From: Atrichornis clamosus
Taxonomy: Eukaryota > Chordata > Aves > Passeriformes > Menuridae
Assembly (NCBI GenBank): GCA_013400975.1
Contig: WBMZ01003087.1
Location: forward strand, 1-64,000
DNA length: 64,000 nt
Reading direction: 5' to 3'
In this document: positions 23,851 to 38,000 of the stretch, one piece after another
Numbering within the stretch: position 1 is the first letter of the stretch
How the letters are laid out: every line of letters begins with the position of its first letter
Position numbers and translations under genes: made by a program
Notes under the pieces: model-generated
The model's database searches: none
What the model was told of the DNA's origin: nothing
Seen by the model: the letters and a program-made list of their open reading frames with translations, nothing else

Positions 23851-26800
23851 TACATGTTCATCCTTCCCTTGCGTATTCTTCCTCTACGGGCACTGCAGCA
23901 CCTAACAAAGCAAATACCATGAAGCTCCCCACTCTTTCATTTTCGGCTTCACTGGGCAGCAAGATCAAGCTCCCCTAATGCTGCAGCTCAATGAGCTGTG
24001 CAGCGGTGTGAGCCACAAGGTACCATGGGAGGACTGGAAATTGCTGTCTGTTGTCCCTGGTCCTTTTCCAGCATTGACTTCAGTCTTGTACTGCTTCTGT
24101 GAATGAAAGCACTTTACCCCAGCTCAGCCATGGGAAAGACAGGAAAAACCCTGCGTGTCATTTTCCCTTGCTTTGAAGGAAATAATTACACTTTTTACCG
24201 TGTGTCTTTGATTCTGTGAGTAGAAAAATCTTTTCTTCACTTACACTTTACTAAGCAATACATTGTCTCTGCAGAGGACCAAACCAGACTCAGCAATGGA
24301 GCTTTCTGTGCTGGCCCTACAGAGGCATTGGGATCTCCACATGCCATCTCAGCTTCATACTGATGATTCTCCCACTAAGAGTGTGGAGGAGGGGAACCCC
24401 GGGCTGGGGTTGCCATACAATTTTGGTCATTACTAAAGGCCAGTCCTTACAAACCACCTTTCCCAGTCACTCCTCCAGTCCTTGGCTTGCCCTTTGTGCA
24501 CACACACACCTACCCCTTGTTACTGTAGGGGATGGAGTCTAAGGTCCCTGGCCACTGTGAGGATTACTCTGCTGTGTTGCTTGTTGCAGGACAGGCAGGA
24601 GAGGATCAGAGCTAGGCAGGAGTCTGCATGTAATGGGCAGCTCTCTCCTGTGCTGTTTTTATCTTAGACATCATCCTTTCATGGCTTGTCTAGACAAATA
24701 ACAGTACTCCAAATCTCACAACAGACAGGAGGAGCTGTCATTGCAACCCTGCAACTGATTTTGCTGGGCTGCTGGACCCTTCTACCAGTTTCTGCAGGGA
24801 TAGGGGCAGCTGGCTGTCCCAGGAGCCACTGTCTCACCAATATGTACAACACTTGAGGCAGCACAAAACAGCGTCTGCAGTGACTTACCTGGAGTTGTCA
24901 ATTGTCTGGATCTTGCTTCTGACCTGGGCAAACTCCACATTCAGTAGGACCCAAGACCTCCAGCCTTGCACCGAGCAAGGGGAGGTCACCTCTCACGGAA
25001 GCAAGGTGCTGTCCATCAGCAGCATCTAGGACCATACTTCCAACCCTACCCTGGCCACAGACAAGCACAGATTTTAATGATCCATTTAACTTGCATAAAC
25101 AATGAAACTTCCCTCAAATATGCTTATGGTATTAGGCAAGCAAGTTCACAGAGCTGTGACCCAGCCCTCATCTTCCAGAGGGGCTTCCACTAACGAAAAA
25201 CTCCACAGTGTCATCCACAGTTTTGCAGGTCTAGAGGAAGCTCTTCTAGAGCTACACAAATTACTTAGCACAGCTCCACTCACTCAAAACACCACCTGTG
25301 TAACTGACAGTCCTCTGGAAGAAGTTTTAAATTTACTGCAACGGCACAATTTTTCAAAGTTTCCAAGAATTTTGTTCATTTTACAGTGAAAGGACATTTA
25401 TTGCCACTTTTATGTGTAAGCTGACTATAGCTCCATATTACTTCGGGTATAAAGCAGATGAGCAAAAGGCCTTTAAACTAGTGTTGTTGCACTTCTGATC
25501 TTGATTGATGTTGACACCAATTAGCAGAAAAGGAATCTTCCAGATAAAGGAAAAGAAGATTTTATTAAGCCTTAAATGCCAAGAGTCAGAATTCAATGCA
25601 AAATTCATTAGTGCTTATGGCAGGAGTCCTACCAGCTATTGCCAAGGGGTTAAAGGGAAATAAAAATTACATAAATAGGATTTTCAGGACTTTTAAATCC
25701 TAGCTTGAACAGTAAACTTGTTTGGGTGATTTCAGCTTGCTATTCTACACCCTGACTTCTAAAGGCTCTTCTGGTACACTCACTAGTTTTAATCAGAGGC
25801 AACTCCTACTGCAATCAGTTGTGTTCCTCTGAATAAGAGAAAAATAGAGGTCATATTTTTTCATTCAATTCTAAATCTATTTTTGTAAATACAATATTCA
25901 TCAGGTAGAGGAAGAGGTCTTCACATGGTATAAATATAAATTTAAAATATATAAATATATGCATGAGTATTTATTTTATATATATATATATATATACAGA
26001 TACAGGATCAAAATCTAATTTTAAATTTCCGGTTCATGTACAGACAGTGACGCAAAAATAAAGATACTTGCCTTTGCAGGCTTTTACCCTTAAACAATTG
26101 CTCAGAAAAATAAAGCAACTTTGCAAGTTTCCTGATGATGTATCACCAATAAATCCAGTTTAACAAAGCTCTGAAACAATATTGGAAAGCTTTATAAAAA
26201 CATGGATTAAATATACTTTTTAGAACTAGATATGAGAATGTGACAGTTTGGGGTCTGGAGAACTTTGAATGGCTGCTCTGTGAGAAGTGCCGCATCTGCC
26301 TGTTAATCTAATCCACAGCTATCACTGGAAGTACGTTTTGTAGCAGGAGCAAACACATGGGCAAGTTGAGGCAGTTCCTTCCTGATGCTTCTATTCACAG
26401 CACTAATATATTTTCTTGCATATTCATGTCTCTCCATGTTCACTAGATTGTATTTTGTTTTGTAAGACTAAGCTCTTCAGCTTGGTAAGGAAAATCATGA
26501 GTCCCAGTTCCCAAACGCCAGGCACTGCTGGCCCAGAAACACACCACAGGTTTTCATTCCTTTCTACTTACAGGGTATCTGCTCTTTCAGTTCAAAGGAC
26601 TGTGCACACACACACACTAATTTCTTACAATTCAATTTAGCCAGTGATAACTCAATTTCAACATGTCCTAAGACATGTTCTTCCACTGGCAGAGGATCCT
26701 GATGACCATCAGTTTACATCTACTTGTCAGAAGCCCCAGGGCAAACGTTGACTCTGAATTTTCCTTCCAGTCTCATTTGCTGCATCAAATGTCATCAGTG

Positions 26801-28676
26801 CTTTTGACAGCAGCATCCTAGACTCATAGCTAGAAATTTATTGCCATTTCTTGCTTGCTGTGGACATTAGGGATTTGGTTTATACATCTCTTATCTTCCA
26901 GGGCTAAGCAGTGCAGTTCTCTGTTCCATTATACTGGGGTAGTGCTATTTACCTGAAAAGACTTAAACCCAGATTTATTTTAAAAATTAAAGCATCTGGT
27001 TGCCATCTTTGCATCATTTTCTCCTGCCCTGCAACCCACCATTCCCTGTTCTTTAGCACATACCTGTTATTCCCTGCTGCTTATGGCAGGGGTTAATTTT
27101 TTTGTAGATTTGAGCAACTTGCCACCCAGTGAGAGCTTTGCTTTCTGACTGAGACTAAGCACTGGTTTTCTTTTTAAAAAACCCTTGAAGGTTGCTTATT
27201 AAAAAGAAAAAAAACCCATAAAAACCAAAACCAAAATACAGACAATACTGTGCTCTGTTATTAAATCACATGTTCTGAAAATTGGTTAGTCTGGAAACTC
27301 TGTATGGAAAAAGGAGAATGATTCTAGAAATGAGGATGTGGGATTTCATGGAATATGTTTTGTAGGCCTCAGTTTCTCCTTGATCCTTTTCAGCCACATT
27401 ATGGTCTCACAGTATTTACGTGTTCTGCAAATGAAGATGGCTTTCTGCTCATTGATATCTAAGCTGCTCTGTCTCTTGAATCTTGATCATCCTTGTGGTG
27501 TGCCAATTTTATAACAGCAAGCCTTTCTCAACTAAACATTTAAATGAGAGTTCCTGTTCAGAGAGTAAAAGTCATCTAGCAAAATCTCAGAGCTAGAGCA
27601 ACATGCCACCAACTTTCATGGGTCCTTCAGAAGCAAGTGACACATTGCAGAAAGCTGTCCCCTCTTCTGAAGGATCTCAGCAAAAAAATGATGAGGAGTC
27701 TCTGCCCAAGATCTAGAGACCATGACTGCTGTCTGTAGGTGTACATAACAATCAAAAAAGCATCTATCCTGAGAAGCACTGTGCATGGTTTCAATCCCTG
27801 CACCTCTAGAAGGATGTCTCCTTCTGTATTCACTGAATTGTGGGGGAATGTTTGAGAAACCAGCAGATTAAAGGCATTTTTTTCTCTTTTTGTTGCTTCT
27901 TGATGAGGAAAATATAGGAAAAAATGTGCCGTGGAAGTTGAACTTGTGAATCTGTCTCTCATAACTCTGCTGGAGAACTCCTTGGAGGACCAGAGTAGGG
28001 CATTTACAAATTTGAAATAGCGGGGCATTGACTCAGTTACACAATAGATACACATTCAGTTAATAAAATAAGAAAGAATTCTTGGTTAAAAAACTATTTG
28101 CAGGGAGTCAGCTCTGTTTCAGTCTAATGCATAGATTCTTTTAGTTCTTCCTTCATTGCAAACAGAGATGACAAGGTTTCATGGGATTTCAAGTTTACAG
28201 TATATCAACAAGAATATTTTAAAGCAGAGATTCAGAGAAGCAGAGATGAAGCAAAATTTAGAACTCTGTCCCTTTTCTCACTCTGGAGTTACCTGTAACA
28301 TCCACGTAGAGAAAATGAAATGGAGTATTCTTCATAAATATTCATATATATAGGACCCCAGCAGAAATGCTTACATTGCTATCCCTGTCAGATTCTATGA
28401 ATCCACAAATCCTGCTAAATACCTAATTTCGCAGCTAAAGATGTGCCTAGATGTGCAAGCTGTCAGTTATCTATAAAAGGCCTCTTATCAGGACCAGCAC
28501 TGACAATAATATCTGCAAATGTTGAAGGGCCCTCAGCTGTCAAAGAACAAATCATCACCCAGCTGTGTGATAAATGTAATTGCCAGACGCTAACTCCACA
28601 AGCAAAATATTAGGGGATAAACAGCCAGGTCACTAAGAATGAATCTGACCAGAGGAAAAAAAAAAAACAACAAACC
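23851..28676. other. Unique AT-rich DNA with microsatellites, no gene seen
   Basis: No gene recognised. Contains short CA runs (about 24496-24511 and 26604-26617), the TA repeat listed separately, and a 12-base A run at 28656-28667. A 142-codon minus-strand frame at 28055-27627 has no recognisable domain. Confidence 0.55.
25978..25996. repeat. (TA)n microsatellite
   Basis: About nine TA units within a longer AT-only stretch (25928-25996). It is a simple, probably length-variable repeat. Confidence 0.85.
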
Positions 28677-28937
28677 ATGAGAAAAACAGTAGGGTTATTG
28701 TTAAGCCTGATCCTGTTGTCATTGCCAATAGGGGACGTCAGGAGTCTACCTAGAGGTGTCAGAGCGTTTCTGTTTCTTCTCTCTACACATCACCAGACAG
28801 AATGGTCAGTTTTGATTGCGGTCAAATGTGAGGCACTGGCAGTAAACTTAACAGCTACTGATTCAACTGGTGCTTCAACACAAGTCGTGATATGTGGAAG
28901 TGGTAGAATTATGGTCATGTGCATACTTTGGATCTAG
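28677..28937 (+). other. 86-codon open frame with signal-peptide-like start, unassigned
   Basis: The ATG at 28677 sits in a fair initiation context (ACC before the ATG) just after an A-rich run. The first 25 or so predicted residues have the layout of a secretory signal: a short basic start (MRKT), a leucine/isoleucine core and a polar end. The remainder has one Asn-Leu-Thr glycosylation-type site and ends with a hydrophobic MVMCILWI tail. I recognise no family and no splice sites were assigned. In 64 kb of AT-rich DNA such a frame can arise by chance, and that remains the likelier explanation. Confidence 0.12.
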
Positions 28938-31900
28938 TCCATGAGCCAAACTTTCTTCAGCCAGGACTGACAAAAGTAAGTACAATAATCTATGTCAGAC
29001 CTCTGCCATCCACACCATTGCTAGATGGAGAGAAGGTGCTTCAATAGGTCCCATGAACTCATCTAATGTCTCCTAAAAACCATAGAAACTTTCAGTATCT
29101 GCATCATCCCATGGCAGGGAACTCCACAGCTTAGCTGGAAACTGTGCAAATTGTAGGATGTAAGAAATACAAACAGGATTTTCTTGACCTGTAAAGTAAC
29201 TTATTGAGTGAGGATATTTTTTCCAAACTGACAGAAGATGGAAGTCATGCTCCATAAAACATGTAGGCATAATCCACAACAGCAGAAAAGCACCAGCAAT
29301 TAGTCAGAACCCCTCTATTGACTGACAAGAAGTAGACATATACTATCACTGCAGACCAATCTTCTGAGCACTCAAAGTGTGTAAATTAGACCTAACGTGT
29401 AAATTGCACAGTAAGTGACAAGAATTTCAGAACATTGATTACTTTGAGACAGTCATTTGAGGAATGAATTCTTTCAAGAAATATAAAACTGCTGGTCTTG
29501 ATGGCATCTGACAACTGAGTAGATAAAATACCTTGGTTGAATGACAAATATCTGAATAGTCCGACCATTTATTGTGCATTGCTGTCAGTGTGTTAGTGCT
29601 TGTATATCATGGCACTCCAAAAATCAGAGAAGGATGCTTCAGAGCCAAAGAACAGTGGGTTGTGTCCATACGGCATCATCTTCACAAATGGCATCAGCAT
29701 CAGATCCTAATTAAATTAGTTATCACCATTTGCTAAATGGTTCCTAATACCAGAGCAAGCTGGACTGTTCCCAGAAAATCCCTGCTGTTAAAGTGCTTAA
29801 TATCACTGAGCAGTTCCAAGAGAGCCTTGGGAGGGCATGGACAGATACTCTCTGCCTGTAGATCCATCAGCAGCTGCACCTGACACTGGAAAAATCTGAA
29901 GTAGGTTTTTATTTGTGAATATTGAATTATACAAATTGATCATCACTTCATAGGGATTGCACACTGAAAAGTTTACATAAACCATGTGAGAAATGGAGCC
30001 AGTTGTGAAGATTGCAATATGAACTATCTGAAAAGGGTACTTGTACCAATATTTTTGACACCTGTCAATATAAGCAACCAAGCTATGTTCATATAAAATC
30101 TAATTTCTTGCAGGTGACTAAGGCATCACAGTCCAAAATCAGGAATGCAGTTTTAAGGACTTCATGCAAAATTATAGCCATGTAGACCTGAGAATCTTTC
30201 CTGGATATCTGATTAGCACATCCAAAGCCAACTGTACATGAATTCAGATGAAACATATGCAAGTCTCCTTCACCTTTAGACCCAAAAAGCAATTTTGCAC
30301 ATTCGAGATTGGGGTGAGTCACTCATGGTCTATCTGGGTATCATACTGAACTGCACACTTTACTGAAGGCCACAGAGATCAAAATGCAAAGTGAATGCTT
30401 GTAAGAACTCAGTTTCCAAATGAAGGTGAGGGGGAGATGAGAAAATTGATGGCAACCAAACAGTGCTGTGACTTGCTGAACTCACACAGTGCCACTCAGA
30501 TCTCTACATGTGCTCTGTGTCAGAATTATCCGGGTTTCCAGGGTTAGATAGGCTGCAATGGATCAAAATTGCATCGTCTTAGTGGATATCTTGGATAAGC
30601 CAAAATCAGTCTTTCTTTCTGGGACTTATCCTATCTGATATTACGAAAGCATGAGCTATTACCAGAGAATGCACCCTGAATGTTTATGATGGTGCTGAAA
30701 ACTTTTCTAGTTACATACAGATGCTGTGGCAGATACACAATTGGCAGTGTACAAAATAACCAGTAGGATATTTAAAATTAACACAGATTAAAAGAAAATA
30801 AGAGAAAATAAAAGAAAATTACTTTACGTAGTAACCTGAGAATGAATTGGACAACTTGGAGACCTTCTCACACATGAGTCAACTGGAAAAGTAAGAACAT
30901 GCAGAAATGTGATTATTATGAATAAACAGAAATGTGTGAATATAGAGCCTGGTTGAACAATATAGCGCATAATGACATTATGAAAGAGTTTTAAAATACT
31001 GAGGATTTAGCCCAGACAAACCACTGGTGCATCTCTTATGTTCATTTTATGAAATCTCATCAGAAAACAAGCAAAGAATGTGTAACAGGAAAAAGGAAGC
31101 ACAAAGATAGCTGTGCAGGCATGGAAGGATAAACTACTCATTTATTCCCTTTCTGCAAATCAGAACAAGGCAAATGACTGAAAAGCCTTTTTCAAACCCT
31201 ACCAGTCCTTGACAGGATAGAGGAAATAATGCCCTAAATGCCAAAAATGGCAAGAAGAGGAGAGAGGGCAGAATGTCACGGTTACAATTTGTTTCCAATT
31301 CATTCTTTCTCTCCAAGGTTCCTCCTGCCCTTTAAGAAATCTGTACTTAAAACATAATGGACTAGACAATTTCCAAACCAGGAGCCTCGTATAATTCATT
31401 TTAATGCCACTCCAGTTGGCTGGGCAATACAATAGATCATCACATTGCGAGAGAACCCTTTGGTCCAGACTATGTATCAGACTGAACTTCTAGATGCATG
31501 GCGTATTTATCATGGGTCTGCTGTCACACAAGGTTATCATGCTGGTAAGCACTATTTCTCTATCTCTTGAATTTGGTTCTTTTGGCCAAAATGCAGCTAT
31601 TCAACATTAAAAACAAACAAACAAACAAACAGATACCCTATGCTGGCTTTCTCAGAGTCATATGCCCAGAGTTCAATATCTACCATGACACTCAAGGAAA
31701 GTATCAGCAGAAAGTATGGTTTCACATAATATTTAAGACAATTTTTCTTTTAGTATGAGCCAGTGTTTAGTCTTGGAAAGATGCCCTGTATTGTAATTAG
31801 TTTCAGCTACACCAGATATCCTTCACTGCTTTTTCTGTTTAGAACAAGCTCCATGAATAAACAGAGGATTTCTTTTTTCTTAAGGTTATTCCCCTCATCA

Positions 31901-34415
31901 TAGATAAAGAAGAAAATTCTGCATAGTTTTGGGCCATTTTTTCCCAAATCCAGTGACAAAACACTTGGAACACACTAGACTTGTGGTCACTGACCATTTC
32001 TCTACTAGGAAACCAAGCCAAAAGGTCCAAGATGTCACAGGAGATATGTCAAAGACATGAGATCAGAAAAAGTGTCACAACCAATTAATTTGTTTTGGAA
32101 GAAACTTGAGGTTTCCACTGCTTTCATGGGAAGACAGTGCTCTGAACTTCTGACAAATCAAGTCATTTATTCAAACTCCTTACTGTGAACTAAGGTCTTT
32201 AATCTTAGCTCTGTTTGCTGCTGTGAACTTTGATCTAGGAGGTTTAAGATATGAGTGTAACAGAAACAAAATCCACTTTTGCTGGAAGGTCATTGTCAGT
32301 AGTGTTACTTTTTTCCAGTCTTGTTTTCTCTTCAGCATACTTGCATTTTTGTCTATAAGTGAGAAGTTTGACCAGAGCAGCATTGATTAAACCAAACTCA
32401 CAGACTCAATATTTCAATGATTGAGGATTGCCAGAAGAAAAGAAATACTTATTTTCACTCCACCTTCATCTCCAGCTAAGAGCAACGCCAGTGGTGACAT
32501 AATCTGCTGTGCAAATATTTCTCTATGCTATTTCCATCTGGAAAACCTTGTGAATTCCCCAAGAAAGCCTGTTCTCATGATCATCCTGCTCAGAGCTTCT
32601 GAGGTCTGAAGCGCTGGGTCGAGGTCCCTCCTGGCTGACTGGATTACTGCAAACTGTCTGCTCCCTGTTTTCCTCCTCAACATTCACAGCACTTCAGCTA
32701 AAGCTCTTGATTCATTACCACTCAGATTGTGTATCTATTTACTGAACTCTTTTAATCGTATCTCTAATTCTGTCTTTAAGGCCTTGTGTTTCTTCTTCCT
32801 GCCCGTATTCATGCTCTTATCTCTATCATTTCCCCCTTGTTCTGCCTTCACACTCTTTCCTTGAGCTCATTCTTTCTTTTGGTCCATCAGAGCTGTATCG
32901 TCCTCCTTCTTTTGCTCGGACTCCCTCACTTTCTCCCTCCATGTTCTGCAAGAACAAGAGCTACAGTCTTGGAGTGCTTCTGAGGAACAGTTGTTACTCC
33001 AGCATAAGATCCCACTGAATCTCTAAGAAAGAACAAAGCATAGGAGTAGTAGAGAAAATGAAGGAAAGAGGTAAGGAGAAATGGAAGTTGAGTGGCTGGA
33101 ACAACCCATGTTTTGTTGCTACTTCTAGGAAGTGACAGCAACAGCAGTAACAGTACTAAGCTCTTACTACTTTTTGAGAAGAAAAGTGATGTTTGGAACG
33201 TGTCAAAGGAAAGGAGATTGTGGCCACCAACATCTGTAAGCATCTGTCCAGTGTCCTGTAACTCCTTCAGTGCTGCTACTGGGCTACAGTAAAACATTAT
33301 CAAGGGGGTCTGTACCACACTATCCCACAAATGCCTTGTGGCACGTATCATGATGGGAAGGACCTGAGGGCAGAAAATCAGAGTCAGAGGAGAGATCTGG
33401 CAGCACATTCACCTGTAAGTAGCAGGGTGAGAGCTCAACTCTCGTGCTGAGCCAGCCTCCCAGATCAGCCTTGAGCCCAGCCAAGGAGAAAGATGGATTG
33501 ATTTTACCTAAGCCTTTCTCCTTGGACACAAGCATGAAAAATATAAGGCTGGGAAGAACAAAAACATTCTATGTAGGGAAAGGTGATTGGGAAACTGTTG
33601 TCCCAGGGCACTCTACTACTATATTCTTCATCATGGCAAATTTTATGTTTAGGTTGGGGTGAGCAGATTTTGGCCAAAACCAAGCCAAAGCCATGTTTTT
33701 TGGGTAGCATTGCTATGTGCTGGATGAAGAGCCTAACCAGACTAACCCCATGTTATATTAGTGCTAGATAATATCTAGGGTGGCAGTTCTCAAATGGAAG
33801 TTCCTTAAATGAGCAGTGGTCACTAATATTTTCTGGCTCTTGGCTATATCACACCCAGGAAGCCATAGACCAAGTAGACAGCCTGAAGCTCTTTGAAATG
33901 ATTTGGCTACTGCAGGTCACCCTGCAGGATGTGGCAATGAATAAAAATTCAGGTCAGATGGTCACAGCAGGCAACTGGGATCCAAGAGTTCTTGCATCGG
34001 CACACTATTCTAAAACACTGGCATAAAGCAATTGATGTTTTTGTACTTTACTCAACATGAGCTTAGTTCATAGGTGGCACATTCCCTCAGAAATGCTTTA
34101 AAGTTGTGAAAGTATAAAGTATTACAGAACAGCAGAACAAGATCCCCAGACTGTTTCTTCTGATAGATATGAAATTCAGGGCTCCTGCTGTCTCATATTT
34201 TCAGGGTAATTGCTAAAAAAAAAAAAATCTATTTATCAAGTTAACTCATTCAACAATTTGAGACTTTGTACTGCTTGATTTGGGTGCAAATTTAATCAGG
34301 GAGTGTAGGGGTGAATTGACACAGGACTTGCTTCTTCTGCCTTAGGGCCATTTTAGATATTGTGGTAACACAATATTGTTATTTTATAATATACCTGAAA
34401 TCAGCATTACTCTCT
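28938..34415. other. Unique AT-rich DNA, no gene seen
   Basis: No gene or young repeat recognised. A 160-codon minus-strand frame (33408 to 32926) has no recognisable domain; its leucine/serine runs come from purine-rich plus-strand sequence. A T/C-rich stretch lies at about 32780-32940 and a 13-base A run at 34215-34227. Confidence 0.5.
31607..31631. repeat. (ACAA)n microsatellite
   Basis: About five ACAA units preceded by a short A run. Confidence 0.85.
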
Positions 34416-35041
34416 TGTGCTAGTTTTGACAACCAAGAGGGAAACTAAACTCCATATAAGCCACTCTCCTTTCCCCTGCCCCCTCTGACAATGAAGGGAC
34501 AATAGAGAGAGAATAAGTTAAAATAACATCTTAATAAAATCACAAATAGTAATGACATCAGTAGCAAAAAAATACACAAAAAGAAGGTGCCGTACTCACA
34601 AAAATGTATTTACCACTGGGAACAAAGAAAAAGCTCTCCCTAAAGACAGCACCTGACGTGATCTCCAAACAAAGAAAAACCAGCAACAAATTCCACAGTG
34701 GCTGCAGCTGCAGCTTGGGCTCCATGTGGCTCAGCTGGGCTCTGCTCTGCTCCACTGCCACTCTCTGTCCATGGTTGCTCGGGTGTCTCGGGCTCGCCGT
34801 CGCTGTCCTTCAGCACTCAACCACCAAGGTCGCAGCTGGGAGGAACAGGAAAGGGCTCACCAGAAGGGCTCGATCCACTGAGCTGCCCCAAAACCTTCTC
34901 CCTGGAGAGAAGCAGGCAGGATGGCCCCCTTCCCACTTCCAGCCCTGGGTCTTCCTGCTGGAACCACGTCCCCCAGCAGAGAAGTGCGTGGTATTGAATA
35001 TCCAAAACCAAAGCTCCACCCCTGGCTTTGCAACCACAACA
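34416..35041. mobile_element. LTR-like repeat, about 626 bp, orientation unsure
   Basis: The segment begins TGTGCTAGTTTTGAC, close to the TGTCCTGGTTTTGGC-type start of many avian endogenous retrovirus LTRs. It ends AACCACAACA, the same ten bases that end the ERVL LTR at 58780. It thus has TG...CA termini and the size of a solo LTR. The composition shifts from A-rich to GC-rich inside. A plus-strand AATAAA occurs near 34533, but the TATA-like word (34453-34459) lies too close to the start for a standard U3, so orientation and family stay open. No clean target-site duplication was found. Open frames of up to 161 codons inside it are shadows of the repeat. Confidence 0.5.
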
Positions 35042-38000
35042 CTTCACGATCTTCTATTCCACAGTGGACAGAGGAAATCTTATTCATGAATGCTTATTAA
35101 CTACTTCTGTAGTTAAGATGCATTTTAAAAGTAAACAGAGACTGTAGGTGGCTGAAAAGTCTCCCACCTGTAGGAAGACAAGGAGTATGGTGCAGACATG
35201 CTGGTATAGCCATTTTGGGGATCAGTATCCATTTGCTGTTCAGGACTTTTATGTAAGCAGGTACAAGTGCAAAGCACAGAGTCCTGCCTGGCTCCCTCCC
35301 ATCTCACCACTGGCCTGGCTCATGCACCTGCACTGCATATCGTGGTTCTGGTTCCACAAGTGCACCCCAAAAAACTTTCATCAGGCCTCCCAAATCAAAG
35401 CTTGAGCTTTTCCAGGGATTCATTTCAGAACGTAAGAAAAATCAATCCTACTCTTTCCAATTAGGCAGCCAGTAAATAAATCATGTGTCCTGTCATTGCA
35501 GGTCTTTCTGTTGTGTTGCAGGCTGCTTAGAAATTTTCTTAAAGTAACTGTAGTGCTGCCCTTGTTTCTTTTTGACAGTTGAAACTTCTTCCTTCTGCGT
35601 AACCACAGAGAGTTTGTTCAAGGCCTGCTTCTGTGCCGAGCAGAATCTGTGCTGTATTTACAAAGTAGAGGCCAATACAAAGAGCTCTCACTGTAATGAA
35701 CAGTGTTTGGAACGAAATGTCTAATGAGTATAGATGCTATCAAAGCTGTTCTCTTGCTCAGAAGTGAATGTTAATGCAAATTACTCATGTTTCTTGATTA
35801 AACTCTCACCGAACATTAAGTACTGCAGAAAAAAAGTCCTCCATCATGAGATATGCACATTGCAGTTGAGTCAGAAGCTGGTACCAAGAATCCAGGGACA
35901 AAGTGTACTCTGTGTTGTGGTTCTTCAAAGAGTACTACCATGGGAGTACATTGGATGTGATTTATAAAAGATGTCTGTGCTGAGTATTCCCCTGGATCAC
36001 AGCCTATAAGTGGACACCAGACTAAGATGTACTTCCAGGACAAGGGAAATATTTCCATGAGTGAATGACTGAAAGAGGACATTTTACATGAACAAGTAGG
36101 AAGTTCCACTAAAGATGTGACAGATCTCAAGATCTGTAACCAGGAATCCTATAAACTATGACAGCCAGCCAGTGAACTTTCATAGCTGGAGTTGGGGCTA
36201 CTGCCCAGTTTGACTGGATCCATGTCCACTACTCTGATAAACCATTCTGCAGCAATTTTGTTCTATGAATATTTTGCTATGATACAAAAGGGGCAGGAAC
36301 TTTGCTATATATATATATATATATATATGTATACTTGATCTCTGAAATAAGGTGAAATGCACCAAACAGGAAGAAAAGTGAACATCAGATTTCTCTTAAA
36401 AAGTGAAAAGGTTTATTGATAAAACTACAGGAATGTAGTATTTGTTTTCTAATCATCAAATCAGAGTTTAAAAGCAGAAGGGATGCATAAATAGCCTATT
36501 CCCAGCCATCTTCTCTCTCAGGCCATTGCATTTATAGAGCTCCCACTGCCTTTAGTCAGGTGTTTCCTAGAGCTGTGGCACAGTGACACCCTAAATTACT
36601 CTGGCACCCCAAGTTACCCAGTGGATGTAATATTGGGAACAGATAATAACAGGAAAGCTTAAAATTGAAATAAAACTGAAGGTGGCTGGTGGAAGAGCAA
36701 CTTTCTGTGCCTGGATTTAGACTGGGCTAAAATCTTCCATCCAAAGCCTGAGCACCCAGAACCTGCTGTACCTGCCTTTCTGCCAGCACCTGTCAGCACT
36801 GTTCACCAGAAGAGTTCACAGATAAACAGATGCATTATATTAAATCTGGGAGGAGAGGAGTGGCAGGAACATGGATATGTCTTGTCCAGGGACAGGCAGG
36901 AAGCCATTAGCAGAGCTGAAAAAGGCCATGGATGTCCCAGTTTCAAAGGCTGTGTTTTAAATATTTAACTACCCAATGTTTATCCCATTTGTTATCAATA
37001 GATCACAGCATCTGGCTTAAATAATGCTTTACACTTTGAAAATATCACTTCATAAATCTTCATGACAGGCGTGTGCAGTGGGTGGGTACCAGTGTTATCC
37101 CACTTCACCAAACTGGGATGCTCACACCTCACAGTGGGGAGAGGCAAAACTGCCAAAAGATGCTCCTGCAGCCAATGGATTTGGGGAGAGCCCGAAGGCC
37201 AACAAATGCCCACAGGACTCTCTCCACCAGCCTTGCAAAGAGCAGAGCATTGTGATTTAAATCTAAAGCTGCGGCTGCTTGAGGATGATTTGTGGGAAGT
37301 GCAAGAGTGGCTCTGGCTGAGCAGACAATTCACAGGAGTGGTTGAGCTAAACGACCTCTGACTGGGAAGAGGGATGGGTCTGGAAGAGGGATGCCTGGAT
37401 GCTGTGCCTGCCCATGCCGAGCCTCTGACCAGTGCCAGCACTGCTGACAGCACTACAGTTCTCACACAAATTCAAGTTAGAAGAAGGAAAAGAAAGAGAT
37501 TGGAAGTAATGGGGGACATATGAATCATATCTGCAAGACTTCGTGTAATTTCATTTTGAAATCTAAGATTTAAACTAATGTATTCCTTGGCCAAAAGTTA
37601 TTCTAGTTTCTCTGGGCAGGTAGTAATAGAAAGAAATGTGATCTTTTTGATTAAGCCAGAACATTTACTGCCACCGGGAAGTGCTGCATGTAATGTACCA
37701 TGGGACATGGTGCTTTCTGCAATTCTTACTACAACTGCAATATCTGACAGCAAATCCTCAAAATACAGCATATAGGAAATTTCAAATCATCCTCATTAAC
37801 TGCATTTATACAACAGAGCACCTATCTTTTAAGGTGTTAGAGGAGCTTCTAATGAGATAAATTAAGATTAAGTCCTGATTCTGCTTCCAAACATCTGGTA
37901 TAAATCCAGACAACTTGTCCTACTTCTGTAGCATTATACCAGATTTAAATTTATTCAACAAGGCTCTTAAATTTATGCTTTACTTGGAGAGTTGAGTATT

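Noticed and set aside
32926..33408. 160-codon minus-strand frame
   Set aside because: Leucine/serine runs come from repeated purine-rich triplets (CAGCAA/GTAACA-type) on the plus strand; no domain seen.
33780..33850. Phrase resembling a hAT transposon end (CAGTTCTCAAA)
   Set aside because: Only about a dozen bases match and no second inverted end or 8-base target duplication was found.
34604..35089. 161-codon plus-strand frame and several overlapping minus frames
   Set aside because: They sit in the GC-rich half of the LTR-like repeat and have no domain; open in many phases at once.
36995..37465. 156-codon minus-strand frame with a possible signal-like start
   Set aside because: Serine-rich low-complexity middle, overlapping plus-strand frames, no family recognised.
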